A DNA stretch of 64,000 nucleotides. Origin: an uncultured Dorea sp. (GTDB lineage: Bacteria > Bacillota > Clostridia > Lachnospirales > Lachnospiraceae). Each line of letters opens with the position of its first letter. Within the stretch, counting starts at the first letter, position 1. Below the pieces are notes generated by a model. That model searched no databases and was not told where the DNA came from. It saw only the letters and a program-made list of their open reading frames with translations. Below are positions 50,351-58,079 of the stretch, piece after piece. The translations under genes and the position numbers were made by a program. Location of the stretch: contig CAJTYU010000009.1 of assembly GCA_910584095.1 (NCBI GenBank), positions 1 through 64,000 of the forward strand, in the 5' to 3' direction.

Positions 50351-51127
50351 TTAATACGTGCTCAGCGCACCTGCAAAGGAAACTCCCCATATCAGAATCA
50401 CTATGATATACAATACAAAAATCACGCCTGTGATAATAAGCTGCGCTCTGCAGAAATTTCTTCTGTTTACATTACCATTCTTTCCAAAAGCCCATATCAA
50501 GGAAAGAATAATTCCTGCACATGGAATCAAACAAGCAAGCAGAGTAAGCAGCCAGTCTCCCATTGTCATTGGACTGGTATCCATTCCACCGTAGGGAGAA
50601 TTTGGGTTATTTCCGTAATTCTGCTGATAACCGGCGTTCGGAACCCCGATATAATTCGACTGGTAATTACTATTCGAATTACTGCCGTAACCCTGCTGAT
50701 AACTCGTATTCGGACTAGCCCCAAATCCTTGCTGATAACCAGCGTTTGGATTACCGTTATAGTTCGGCTGCTGATACTGCCCGTTTCCATAGGCCGAGCC
50801 GCTCTGATTAAAATTCTGACAGCCTCCCTGATTTGGGCTGTTATTCTGGTTCGGATTCCCATAAGGACTCTGTCCTGTATTTGTATATCCTCCCATATTT
50901 TGATAAGCATCTGTACTCTGCCCGTAACTGCTGTTAGGATCTGTATAAGGCCTATCTTCTCTGGAATCCCCTTTCTCTGCTTCAATTCCTTCTTTTCCAA
51001 TTACATCATCGGAAAAGAAAGGTTCTGCCGATTCTGTGCCAGATACCGTCTGTTCTTTAAATATATCGTTTTCCGGCGTCTGATTATCCGGCGTATTCTC
51101 CGGTATATTTGGAAATTGGTTATCCAT
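50351..51127 (-). CDS. Membrane protein with long Asn/Gln/Tyr/Gly-rich repeat region
   Basis: 258 aa. Residues 1-65 are acidic and Pro/Asn/Glu-rich. Residues ~65-185 are a low-complexity tract with an imprecise repeat of the form N-x-G-Y-Q-Q-x-Y/F-G-x-N-P-N (for example NAGYQQGFGASPN, TSYQQGYGSNSN). Residues ~190-258 contain two helices (LLTLLACLIPCAGIILSLIWAFG and AQLIITGVIFVLYIIVILIWG) separated by GKNGNVNRRNFCRA. The long, probably disordered head precedes the helices; its side is not certain. Function unknown. It lies 60 bases downstream of the DUF2752 gene. Confidence 0.82.
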   Translation of the reverse strand: MDNQFPNIPENTPDNQTPENDIFKEQTVSGTESAEPFFSDDVIGKEGIEAEKGDSREDRPYTDPNSSYGQSTDAYQNMGGYTNTGQSPYGNPNQNNSPNQGGCQNFNQSGSAYGNGQYQQPNYNGNPNAGYQQGFGASPNTSYQQGYGSNSNSNYQSNYIGVPNAGYQQNYGNNPNSPYGGMDTSPMTMGDWLLTLLACLIPCAGIILSLIWAFGKNGNVNRRNFCRAQLIITGVIFVLYIIVILIWGVSFAGALSTY

Positions 51128-51187
51128 CTTTTCGTCCTCCTCAATGTAAACTCTGATCTCACTTTCTTTATCATACCATAATAAATC

Positions 51188-51670
51188 TTAAAATACAATT
51201 GCCCGAATCAAACAACGCAGACGATATATTAGATTATACTGATAGTATGTCATAGGAGGCGTATCCGGAAAATACCGCGCCATTCGATAAATATAAAATG
51301 CTATCATCAACGACATCATCACAATCAAATACCATTTCATCCAATTAACAGAACTCTTCAGAAACAGATAACGCCAGACCGCAGCCGCAAGCATAAACAC
51401 TCCTAACGCATAAATAAAGGGCTGCAGCTTCCATGCGTCTGCAAAATGTCCTGTCAGCATGAGAACGCCTGCCCTTGTCATTCCGCAGGCAGGACATGGA
51501 TATCCTGTTGCTAATACCATAGGGCATAAACTATACAAAAAACGCCCTAATACGGCGCGGTGGGCGGCTGCAATAACAGCCACCCACAGAACCACCCGAA
51601 CGCAGAAACTGGCGTCCTTTATAATTTCCTGTCTAACCTTTTTGATGTAACGACTGAAATCAATCCGCAT
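51188..51670 (-). CDS. DUF2752 membrane protein
   Basis: 160 aa, about three to four helices (VVLWVAVIAAAHRAVLG, PFIYALGVFMLAAAVWRYLF, YLIVMMSLMIAFYIYRM). The DUF2752 signature is LCPMVLATGYPCPACGMTRA followed by LTGHFADAW. The function of the family is unknown; the CPACG pair might bind metal. I start it at the ATG at 51670 after a weak AAGG; the longer frame to 51799 reads into rnfB. It lies 46 bases past rnfB with no terminator seen, so it probably belongs to the rnf transcript. Confidence 0.85.
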   Translation of the reverse strand: MRIDFSRYIKKVRQEIIKDASFCVRVVLWVAVIAAAHRAVLGRFLYSLCPMVLATGYPCPACGMTRAGVLMLTGHFADAWKLQPFIYALGVFMLAAAVWRYLFLKSSVNWMKWYLIVMMSLMIAFYIYRMARYFPDTPPMTYYQYNLIYRLRCLIRAIVF

Positions 51671-51716
51671 AAAAAAATTACCTTGTCTACGAGTTAGTTG
51701 AGGGAGACAGTGAAAT

Positions 51717-52511
51717 TCATTGAATCTGAATAATTTTCTTGGGACATTTTTCAGCGCATGCTCCGCAATTCGTACACTTTGAGGGATTGATGTGCGCAAT
51801 GTTATTGTCTACGGAGATTGCCTCGCTCTCGCAGACCTTGACGCACATTCTGCAGCCTATACATCCAACGGCGCATGCCGCCATTACATCCTTACCCTTG
51901 TCCTGGGAACTGCACTGAACCAGATGTTTCTGGTCGTACGGCACCAGTTCGATCAGATGCTTCGGACATACGGCAATACACTTGCCGCAAGCCTTACAGG
52001 CATCCTTATCCACTACCGCTACTCCATTGATAATATGGATCGCGTCAAAGGGACATGCCTGAACACAAGTGCCTTCTCCAAGGCATCCGTAATTACAGGA
52101 CTTCGGTCCCCCGTTCTGCATCATATTAATCATGATGCAGTCGCCTAAGCCATGATATTCATAGTCAGTCTTAGCCTTATCACAGGTTCCGGCACACTTC
52201 ACGTATGCGGTCATATGTACCTGTTCTCCGGCCTCCTGACCCATAATCTCTCCAATCTTTGCAGCAACCGGAGCTCCGCCTACCGGGCACGCGCCAATCT
52301 CTGCTTCACCCTTCACGATGGCAGCGGCAAGACCGGAACATCCCGCGTAGCCGCAGCCGCCGCAGTTGTTGCCTGGAAGAACGCCCACGATCGCCTCTTC
52401 CCGCTCGTCAACCTCAACTGCAAATTTCTTTCCGGCAAATCCAAGGAATACGCCAATGAACAGACCGGTTCCGCCGACGATTACCGCCGCAATAATAATA
52501 CCTGTTATCAT
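51717..52511 (-). CDS. rnfB: Rnf electron transport complex subunit B
   Basis: 264 aa. Electron-input subunit taking electrons from reduced ferredoxin. An N-terminal helix (GIIIAAVIVGGTGLFIGVFLG) is followed by a 4Fe-4S domain with LPGNNCGGCGYAGCSG and a later Cys. Then come four ferredoxin-type clusters, with Cys sets in GEGTCVQACPFDAIH, ACKACGKCIAVCPKHLI, CIGCRMCVKVCESEAI and KCTNCGACAEKCPKKI. Last of the six rnf genes, 13 bases after rnfA. Confidence 0.97.
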   Translation of the reverse strand: MITGIIIAAVIVGGTGLFIGVFLGFAGKKFAVEVDEREEAIVGVLPGNNCGGCGYAGCSGLAAAIVKGEAEIGACPVGGAPVAAKIGEIMGQEAGEQVHMTAYVKCAGTCDKAKTDYEYHGLGDCIMINMMQNGGPKSCNYGCLGEGTCVQACPFDAIHIINGVAVVDKDACKACGKCIAVCPKHLIELVPYDQKHLVQCSSQDKGKDVMAACAVGCIGCRMCVKVCESEAISVDNNIAHINPSKCTNCGACAEKCPKKIIQIQ

Positions 52512-52524
52512 AGTATGCTCCTCC

Positions 52525-53115
52525 TTAGATCAATCCTGAGAATCCGAAGAAGGCAATCGCCATCAGCGCCGATGTAATCAGCACGATAGGAGTTCCCTGA
52601 AAGGATTCACTAATGTCATTATACTCCATTTTCTCACGAATACCAGCCAAAATTACAATGGCAACCAAAAATCCCACAGAGATGCCGATTCCGTTAATCA
52701 CGCCCTCTAAAATATTGTAAGACTTCTGTACATTGGTAAGCGCAACGCCAAGCACCGCACAGTTGGTGGTAATCAGCGGAAGATATACGCCGAGAGCCTG
52801 ATAAAGGGACGGCATGGATTTCTTCAAAAACATCTCTACAAACTGTACCAGACAGGCAATGACCAGAATAAATACGATCGTCTGCAGGTACACAAGCTTC
52901 CCGTCCATAATCGCTTCATTGGCCAGTATGAATTTGTTGATAATACCCGTTACAAATGATGCCAGTGTAATAACGAATACAACCGCGCCGCCCATGCCCG
53001 CGGCGGTCTCTACTTTCTTAGACACGCCAAGGAACGGACAAATTCCAAGGAACTGGCTGAGTACAACGTTATTTACAAGGGCTGATCCGATTGCAATAAT
53101 CAATAATTCTTTCAT
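52525..53115 (-). CDS. rnfA: Rnf electron transport complex subunit A
   Basis: 196 aa, six helices. The start LLIIAIGSALVNNVVLSQFLG and GICPFLGVSKKVETAAGMG are characteristic, and the central inverted half reads LPLITTNCAVLGVALTN. RnfA and RnfE form the membrane core that holds a cluster between them and couples electron flow to ion pumping. Located between rnfE and rnfB with 13-base gaps on both sides. Confidence 0.97.
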   Translation of the reverse strand: MKELLIIAIGSALVNNVVLSQFLGICPFLGVSKKVETAAGMGGAVVFVITLASFVTGIINKFILANEAIMDGKLVYLQTIVFILVIACLVQFVEMFLKKSMPSLYQALGVYLPLITTNCAVLGVALTNVQKSYNILEGVINGIGISVGFLVAIVILAGIREKMEYNDISESFQGTPIVLITSALMAIAFFGFSGLI

Positions 53116-53128
53116 CTATGTACTCCTC

Positions 53129-53854
53129 CTATTCTTCATTTCCGGTTGGAAATACTTTGCCTCCGCATGCGCTGTTGGTGCAGGAAGCACAGCCGTCCGC
53201 ACAAGAAGCGCTCTCCGGCGCCTTCCTGCCCTTCTTCGCCATGTTATTCTTCACCTTATTCTGCAGTGCGGTAAGTCCTGCCAGCACTAAGAACGCGCCC
53301 GGCGCCAGAATAAAAATGGTGATCGGGGTATAGCCGGCCTTCCCTGCCGCCTCATCTGCAAGGGGAAGGATCTGTGCCCCAAAGATCTTGCCGGATCCGA
53401 TAATCTCACGCACGATACCAATCGCCGTTAAGCCTACCGTAAATCCAAGACCCATGCCGATACCGTCAAAGATGGACAGAACCACCGGGTTCTTAGACGC
53501 ATAGGATTCCGCACGGCCTAAGATGATACAGTTTACAACGATCAGGGGGATATAGATACCAAGCGACGCATACAGACTTGGAACAAATCCTTCCATCAAA
53601 AACTGCACGATGGTTACAAAGGATGCTACGACTACGATAAACGCCGGAACACGCACGGAATCCGGAATAATCTTACGCAGCATGGAAATCAGCATATTTG
53701 AAAGTACCAGTACCACCGTCGTGGAAAGTCCCATACCGAGACCGTTGATCGCAGAGGTCGTAACCGCAAGGGTCGGACACATACCAAGCATCAGCACGAA
53801 GGTAGGATTTTCTTTTACTAAACCGTTATATAATCTTTCAGTACAGCCATTCAT
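53129..53854 (-). CDS. rnfE: Rnf electron transport complex subunit E with Cys-rich tail
   Basis: 241 aa; most RnfE proteins are ~200-220. Six helices: LYNGLVKENPTFVLMLGMCP and VTTSAINGLGMGLSTTVVLV near the start, IPLIVVNCIILGRAESYASK in the middle. After the last helix there is an extension with four cysteines within 13 residues, SCADGCASCTNSACGG, likely to lie in the cytoplasm. It could bind a metal or cluster. The ATG at 53854 has AAGGAGG 8 bases upstream; the longer frame to 53896 overlaps rnfG. Confidence 0.95.
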   Translation of the reverse strand: MNGCTERLYNGLVKENPTFVLMLGMCPTLAVTTSAINGLGMGLSTTVVLVLSNMLISMLRKIIPDSVRVPAFIVVVASFVTIVQFLMEGFVPSLYASLGIYIPLIVVNCIILGRAESYASKNPVVLSIFDGIGMGLGFTVGLTAIGIVREIIGSGKIFGAQILPLADEAAGKAGYTPITIFILAPGAFLVLAGLTALQNKVKNNMAKKGRKAPESASCADGCASCTNSACGGKVFPTGNEE

Positions 53855-53867
53855 CTTCACTACCTCC

Positions 53868-54449
53868 TTATAATAATGTGCTGTTACAGTATGCAAGAGC
53901 GGTATTGACAGCTCCGGTAACAGCCCGGGACGTGATGGTGGCTCCGCTTAAAGCATCGATGGGCTCTCCGTCGCCGCCGTCCTTGGACACTACAAACTTC
54001 TCCGCCTGCTTTCCTTCATACTGTCCGTAAAATTCAGGCTCTGCGGCCCGCATGCCAAGACCTGCCGTCTCGCTGATAGACAGGATGGAAACGCCGTTCA
54101 CTGTGCCGTCGCTGGTAATGCCCACCGTGATCTGGATATTTCCGCCGTAGCCCTCGCTGTCTGTAACTGTAACTACGTAACCCAAATCGCCTACTGCGCA
54201 TACTTCATCTACTGTTGCCAGAACGCCCAAATCTGCAGCAGCAGCTTCTGCCGCGCCTGCGTCCACATCCATTACTTCAAAATCATCCAAAGAAGCCTCC
54301 GGAAATACTTGCTGCCACGCTTCCTTCTTCGAAGCATCCTGCGCCTGTGCGATCGGATCCTTGGTGATCTCATAAACCAATCCTAAAAGCAGGCCGGAAA
54401 CCAGTGTAATTGCTGTAAGAATTGCTGCATTTTTTACTATTTTATTCAT
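53868..54449 (-). CDS. rnfG: Rnf electron transport complex subunit G
   Basis: 193 aa. An N-terminal helix (AAILTAITLVSGLLLGLVYEI) anchors an extracytoplasmic FMN-binding domain. The flavinylation motif is intact: PIDALSGATITSRAV, in which the second Thr of SGATIT is the expected FMN attachment site installed by ApbE. GLGMRAAEPEFYGQYEGK is also typical. It overlaps the rnfD stop by one base (TAATG), so translation is coupled. Confidence 0.96.
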   Translation of the reverse strand: MNKIVKNAAILTAITLVSGLLLGLVYEITKDPIAQAQDASKKEAWQQVFPEASLDDFEVMDVDAGAAEAAAADLGVLATVDEVCAVGDLGYVVTVTDSEGYGGNIQITVGITSDGTVNGVSILSISETAGLGMRAAEPEFYGQYEGKQAEKFVVSKDGGDGEPIDALSGATITSRAVTGAVNTALAYCNSTLL

Positions 54450-55402
54450 TACTTCTCTCCTCCTTTACCAAATGGTTTTGGAAGAGTAACCCTCTCAATC
54501 AACGGAACTAAGATGTTACTGATGATGATTGCATAGGATACGCCCTCTGCGGAACCGCCGAAAAGACGGAACAGGCCGGTGAGCACACCCAGCAATATTC
54601 CAAATACAATCTGACCCTGCTTGGTAATCGGCGACGTTACATAGTCGGTAGCCATAAACCATGCGCCCAGCATCAAACCGCCTCCGCACAGATGGGCGGT
54701 AATATAATGGGGATCAAAAAGTCCCACGTCCGCAGCCGTAAACTGTCCGAAAATACCAATAAAAATCACAAATGTTACAATATATGTACCCGGGATGCGA
54801 AGATCAATGATTCCCATAAGGATCAGGAAAATCGCGCCGATAATAATGGCGATCACTGAGGTCTCGCCAATGGTTCCCGGAATCCTTCCGATCAGCATAT
54901 CCATAGAATTAATGCTTGACATGGAGCCTTCCTTGATATACGCAAGGGGAGTCGGTCCCGTCTCGCCGTCATAGATAAATCTGGTCATCGGTCCGGTAAA
55001 TGAAATCAGCAGGAAACATCTTGCGCCCAGCGCCGGGTTCATAAAGTTCTGTCCCAGTCCTCCGAATAACTGCTTTACAATCAGGATACCGAACACGCTT
55101 CCAAGGGCGCCCATCCACAGCGGCGCTGTCGGAGGCATATTCAGTCCCAGCAAAAGACCGGTTACAACCGCACTAAAATCACCGATGGTAATCTTCTTGT
55201 GCATCAGTTTCTCATAAATATATTCTGTCAATACAGCCGCCGCTGTTGTTACGATCAACATCAGCAGCGCATTCATTCCAAAGTTATAAACTCCAAATGC
55301 AGATGCAGGCAACAGAGCAATCGTTACCATGAGCATAATATTGCTGGAAGTAATCTTGGAACGTATATGCGGTGAAGACGAAATATTCAGCTTGTTCTCC
55401 AC
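54449..55402 (-). CDS. rnfD: Rnf electron transport complex subunit D
   Basis: 317 aa, about nine to ten helices, homologous to NqrB. NISSSPHIRSKITSSNIMLM at the start, NPALGARCFLLISFTGPMT, HLCGGGLMLGAWFMATDYVTSP and RLFGGSAEGVSYAIIISNI are family motifs. The covalent-FMN motif usually reads SGAT/TSAT; here it is DGETGPTPLA, keeping the Thr but with Pro in place of Ala. GTG start with GAGG 9 bases ahead. It follows rnfC by 25 bases. Confidence 0.96.
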   Translation of the reverse strand: MENKLNISSSPHIRSKITSSNIMLMVTIALLPASAFGVYNFGMNALLMLIVTTAAAVLTEYIYEKLMHKKITIGDFSAVVTGLLLGLNMPPTAPLWMGALGSVFGILIVKQLFGGLGQNFMNPALGARCFLLISFTGPMTRFIYDGETGPTPLAYIKEGSMSSINSMDMLIGRIPGTIGETSVIAIIIGAIFLILMGIIDLRIPGTYIVTFVIFIGIFGQFTAADVGLFDPHYITAHLCGGGLMLGAWFMATDYVTSPITKQGQIVFGILLGVLTGLFRLFGGSAEGVSYAIIISNILVPLIERVTLPKPFGKGGEK

Positions 55403-55427
55403 TTTTGTTCACCTCTTCCTCTCTTTA

Positions 55428-56747
55428 TTATTTCTTTCTGCGGTTCGCAAGAACAATCTTTCTCATGGAACCGATCGCCTGCTTTAACGGTCTCTTTGCG
55501 GGGCAGACATAGCTGCAGGAACCGCACTCTACGCACTCCATACCGCTCATCTTCTCAAATGCGGCAGAGTTATGATGCTGCGCATAATCTGCAAGCCTTG
55601 ACGGAATAATCCGGCTTGGACATGCCTCCACGCACCGTCCGCAGTTGATGCATGCCGTCTCTTCCAGCCCCTTGACCGGGTCTTTTAAGAAACTCAAAAT
55701 GGAGGAAGATGTCTTGGTTACGGGAACATCCAGCGTAAACATGGCAAATCCCATCATCGGTCCTCCGGAAATCACCTTCTCAGGCTCTTCCTTAAATCCT
55801 CCGGCAGCCTCTACAAGCTCCATCTGGTTCATACCGAAAGGCGCCCGGAAGTTCCCCGGCTCGTTCACAGCGTCGCCGCTTACCGTCACAATACGCTCGA
55901 TCGACGGCATTCCCTTTACTACCGCCTGATATACGTTGATCATCGTCTCTACGTTGTCAACAACACACCCGGCGTCGGCCGGGAGCATCGTAGAATTAAT
56001 CGACCTTCCCGTTGTCGCATAAATAAGCTGCCGCTCCGCGCCCTGGGGGTACTTGGTCTTCAGGGCCATAACGTCCATACGGGGCTCGTCCTTTGTAAGC
56101 TCCTTCAGCTTTTCAATACAATCCGGCTTGTTATCCTCCACGCCAAAAATGCCTTTTGCATTATCAAATACAGAGAGGATCACTTTCATGCCGCCTACCA
56201 AAAGCTCCGGCGTCTCCATCATCCGCCTGTAATCGGCAGTAATGTATGGCTCGCACTCCGCACAGTTTGCGATAATATAGTCAATCTTCTCCGGTTCCTT
56301 CGGGGAAAGCTTCACTCTGGTTGGAAAGCCCGCGCCGCCCATACCTACAACTCCGGCCTCTCCGATCGCGCCAAGGATCTCCTCCTTGGTCATCTCTTCC
56401 AACGGCTTTACAGGAGCATATTCCACTTCCTCATATTCGCCGTCATTCTCTACCACGATGCAGTTCACCTTCGCACCCGTCGGATTAAAATGCGGCTCAA
56501 TCGCTTTTACAGTGCCTGACACAGACGCGTAAATAGGCGCGGATACAAATCCGCCTGCTTCCGCTATCTTCTGCCCCTTAAGCACCCGGTCGCCCTTCGC
56601 AACAATCGGTGACGCCGGAGCCCCGATATGCTGAGAAAGCGGATAGACCAGATCGCCCTTCGGCTTCACATCGACAATTGCCTTGTCTTTCGCCAGACGC
56701 TTGCCGTCATCCGGATGAATTCCACCCTTAAATGTTAACAGTGCCAT
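55428..56747 (-). CDS. rnfC: Rnf electron transport complex subunit C
   Basis: 439 aa. It delivers electrons to NAD+. GMGGAGFPTRVKLSPKEPEK marks the NADH/FMN-binding region, VVDNVETMINVYQAV and an SLBB-like segment follow. Two [4Fe-4S] clusters are seen near residues 370 and 410: CINCGRCVEACPSRIIP and CVECGSCSYVCPAKRPL. It is the first gene of the rnfCDGEAB operon with a good promoter upstream. Confidence 0.97.
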   Translation of the reverse strand: MALLTFKGGIHPDDGKRLAKDKAIVDVKPKGDLVYPLSQHIGAPASPIVAKGDRVLKGQKIAEAGGFVSAPIYASVSGTVKAIEPHFNPTGAKVNCIVVENDGEYEEVEYAPVKPLEEMTKEEILGAIGEAGVVGMGGAGFPTRVKLSPKEPEKIDYIIANCAECEPYITADYRRMMETPELLVGGMKVILSVFDNAKGIFGVEDNKPDCIEKLKELTKDEPRMDVMALKTKYPQGAERQLIYATTGRSINSTMLPADAGCVVDNVETMINVYQAVVKGMPSIERIVTVSGDAVNEPGNFRAPFGMNQMELVEAAGGFKEEPEKVISGGPMMGFAMFTLDVPVTKTSSSILSFLKDPVKGLEETACINCGRCVEACPSRIIPSRLADYAQHHNSAAFEKMSGMECVECGSCSYVCPAKRPLKQAIGSMRKIVLANRRKK

Positions 56748-56780
56748 CCTTTTTCCCTTCCTTCCTTTAAAATCCTTCTG

Positions 56781-56810
56781 TTTATACTATACAAGAAAAT
56801 GCTCTGTCAA
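56781..56810 (-). promoter_or_regulatory. Predicted sigma-A promoter of the rnf operon
   Basis: Minus strand: TTGACA (56810-56805), 18-base spacer, TATAAA (56786-56781), about 34 bases from the start codon. Confidence 0.7.
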
Positions 56811-56858
56811 TCCAGCTAATCAGAGACAAATTATTGTATATTTCGAGAAACATCCTGT

Positions 56859-56892
56859 CTGTTATTTAACAGATTTCGTCGTTAAATTAACG
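56859..56892 (-). promoter_or_regulatory. Two palindromes upstream of the rnf promoter
   Basis: CTGTTAAATAACAG (56859-56872) and CGTTAATTTAACG (56880-56892) lie about 50-80 bases upstream of the -35 element. Both are built on GTTAA/TTAAC but with 1-2 base centres, not the 4-base centre of a Rex box. They may be activator sites or chance AT-rich repeats. Confidence 0.4.
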
Positions 56893-56914
56893 TTTTTTGC
56901 CTTAACAAATACAG

Positions 56915-56946
56915 AAAGATAGAGATTTTTCATCATCCCTATCTTT
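56915..56946 (-). terminator. Hairpin after rpsA
   Basis: AAAGATAG/CTATCTTT (56946-56939 with 56922-56915) and a 16-base loop, 41 bases past the stop; no strong T-run follows, so this is a weak call. Confidence 0.45.
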
Positions 56947-56987
56947 ACTGTCTATACTTTTATATAACCCTTTTTAACATATAAGAC

Positions 56988-58079
56988 CTAAGCCTCTCCA
57001 TCCTCGTCATAAGCCTCAGACGCCTCTGCCGGCTCCAGAGCCTTCATGCTCAGACTAATTTTCTTCTCCGCTTCATTCAGATCTACGATCTTCGCCGTGA
57101 TCTCCTGACCCACAGACAATACGTCCGAAGGCTTATCCACATGCGCACGTGAGATCTGGGATACATGGAGCAGCGCGTCAACACCCGGCGCTAACTCAAC
57201 AAAAGCGCCAAAGTCTGTCATTCTTGCAACACGGCCTGTAATCTCGGTCCCCACTGCATAATCCTCCGCAGCGTTCGCCCACGGATTGGTCTCCGGGAAT
57301 TTCAAGCTGAGGGCAATCTTGGTATCGCGGATATCCTTTACCAAAACTTTCAGCTTCTCGCCTACCTGGAATACCTTCTTCGGATTCTCGATCCTTCCCC
57401 ATGACATCTCAGACACATGCAAGAGTCCGTCAACGCCGCCAAGGTCAATAAACGCGCCAAAGTCTGTAATATTCTTAACAATACCTTCCATCGTATCTCC
57501 GACATTGAGATTTGCGAAAAGCTCTCTCTGCCTCTCTGCGCGTTCTGCAACCAGAAGCTGCCTTCTGTCGCCAATCACTCGGTTTCTTCTCGGATTAAAC
57601 TCGCTGATTACAAATTCAATCTCCTGTCCCTGATATTTGTTCAGATCCTTCTCATATGTATCTGAAACAAGACTTGCCGGGATAAATACTCTCGCCTCAT
57701 CCACAACGACGCTTAAGCCGCCGCCGAGAATCTGCGTAACAGGCGCTTTCAAAACCTCTTTGTTCTCAAAGGCTTCTCGCAATCTCTCGTTGCCCCTTTC
57801 GGCAACCAGTCTCTTGTAAGTCAGCAGCACCTGACCTTCGCCGTCATTTACTTTCAAAACCTTCACTGTCATCGGGTCTCCGACGGATACCATGGTAGTA
57901 AGATCAGCATTCGACTCATTGGTATACTCACTTCTCGTAATGATTCCGTCAGCCTTATAACCTATATTTAAAATAATCTCATCAGGCTTAACGTCGATGA
58001 CGGTGCCGTCTACCACCTCTCCATTGCGTATCGTCTTCAATGACTCTTCTAACATCTGTTCAAAAGTTAATTCTGACAT
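56988..58079 (-). CDS. rpsA: S1 RNA-binding protein, ribosomal protein S1 homologue
   Basis: 363 aa with four S1 repeats, beginning near residues 14 (GEVVDGTVIDVKPDEIIL), 100 (VLKAPVTQILGGGLSVVVD), 188 (GDTMEGIVKNITDFGAFIDL) and 273 (GTEITGRVARMTDFGAFVEL); the last two are the best conserved. It probably helps ribosomes load mRNA. The ATG at 58079 has GAGGAGG ahead, all within the end of ispH. In many Clostridia ispH and S1 are one fused polypeptide; here they are two frames overlapping by 20 bases. Confidence 0.93.
   Translation of the reverse strand: MSELTFEQMLEESLKTIRNGEVVDGTVIDVKPDEIILNIGYKADGIITRSEYTNESNADLTTMVSVGDPMTVKVLKVNDGEGQVLLTYKRLVAERGNERLREAFENKEVLKAPVTQILGGGLSVVVDEARVFIPASLVSDTYEKDLNKYQGQEIEFVISEFNPRRNRVIGDRRQLLVAERAERQRELFANLNVGDTMEGIVKNITDFGAFIDLGGVDGLLHVSEMSWGRIENPKKVFQVGEKLKVLVKDIRDTKIALSLKFPETNPWANAAEDYAVGTEITGRVARMTDFGAFVELAPGVDALLHVSQISRAHVDKPSDVLSVGQEITAKIVDLNEAEKKISLSMKALEPAEASEAYDEDGEA

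Noticed and set aside
50566..51000. 144-codon minus-strand ORF within the repeat-rich gene
   Set aside because: A frame-shifted shadow of the repeat tract, Ile/Arg-rich, without start signal.
56859..56892. Rex box upstream of rnf
   Set aside because: The GTTAA/TTAAC half-sites are separated by 1-2 bases, not 4.
58060..58079. Bifunctional IspH-S1 fusion protein
   Set aside because: The ispH stop is clear and rpsA has its own start and AGGAGG in a different frame.
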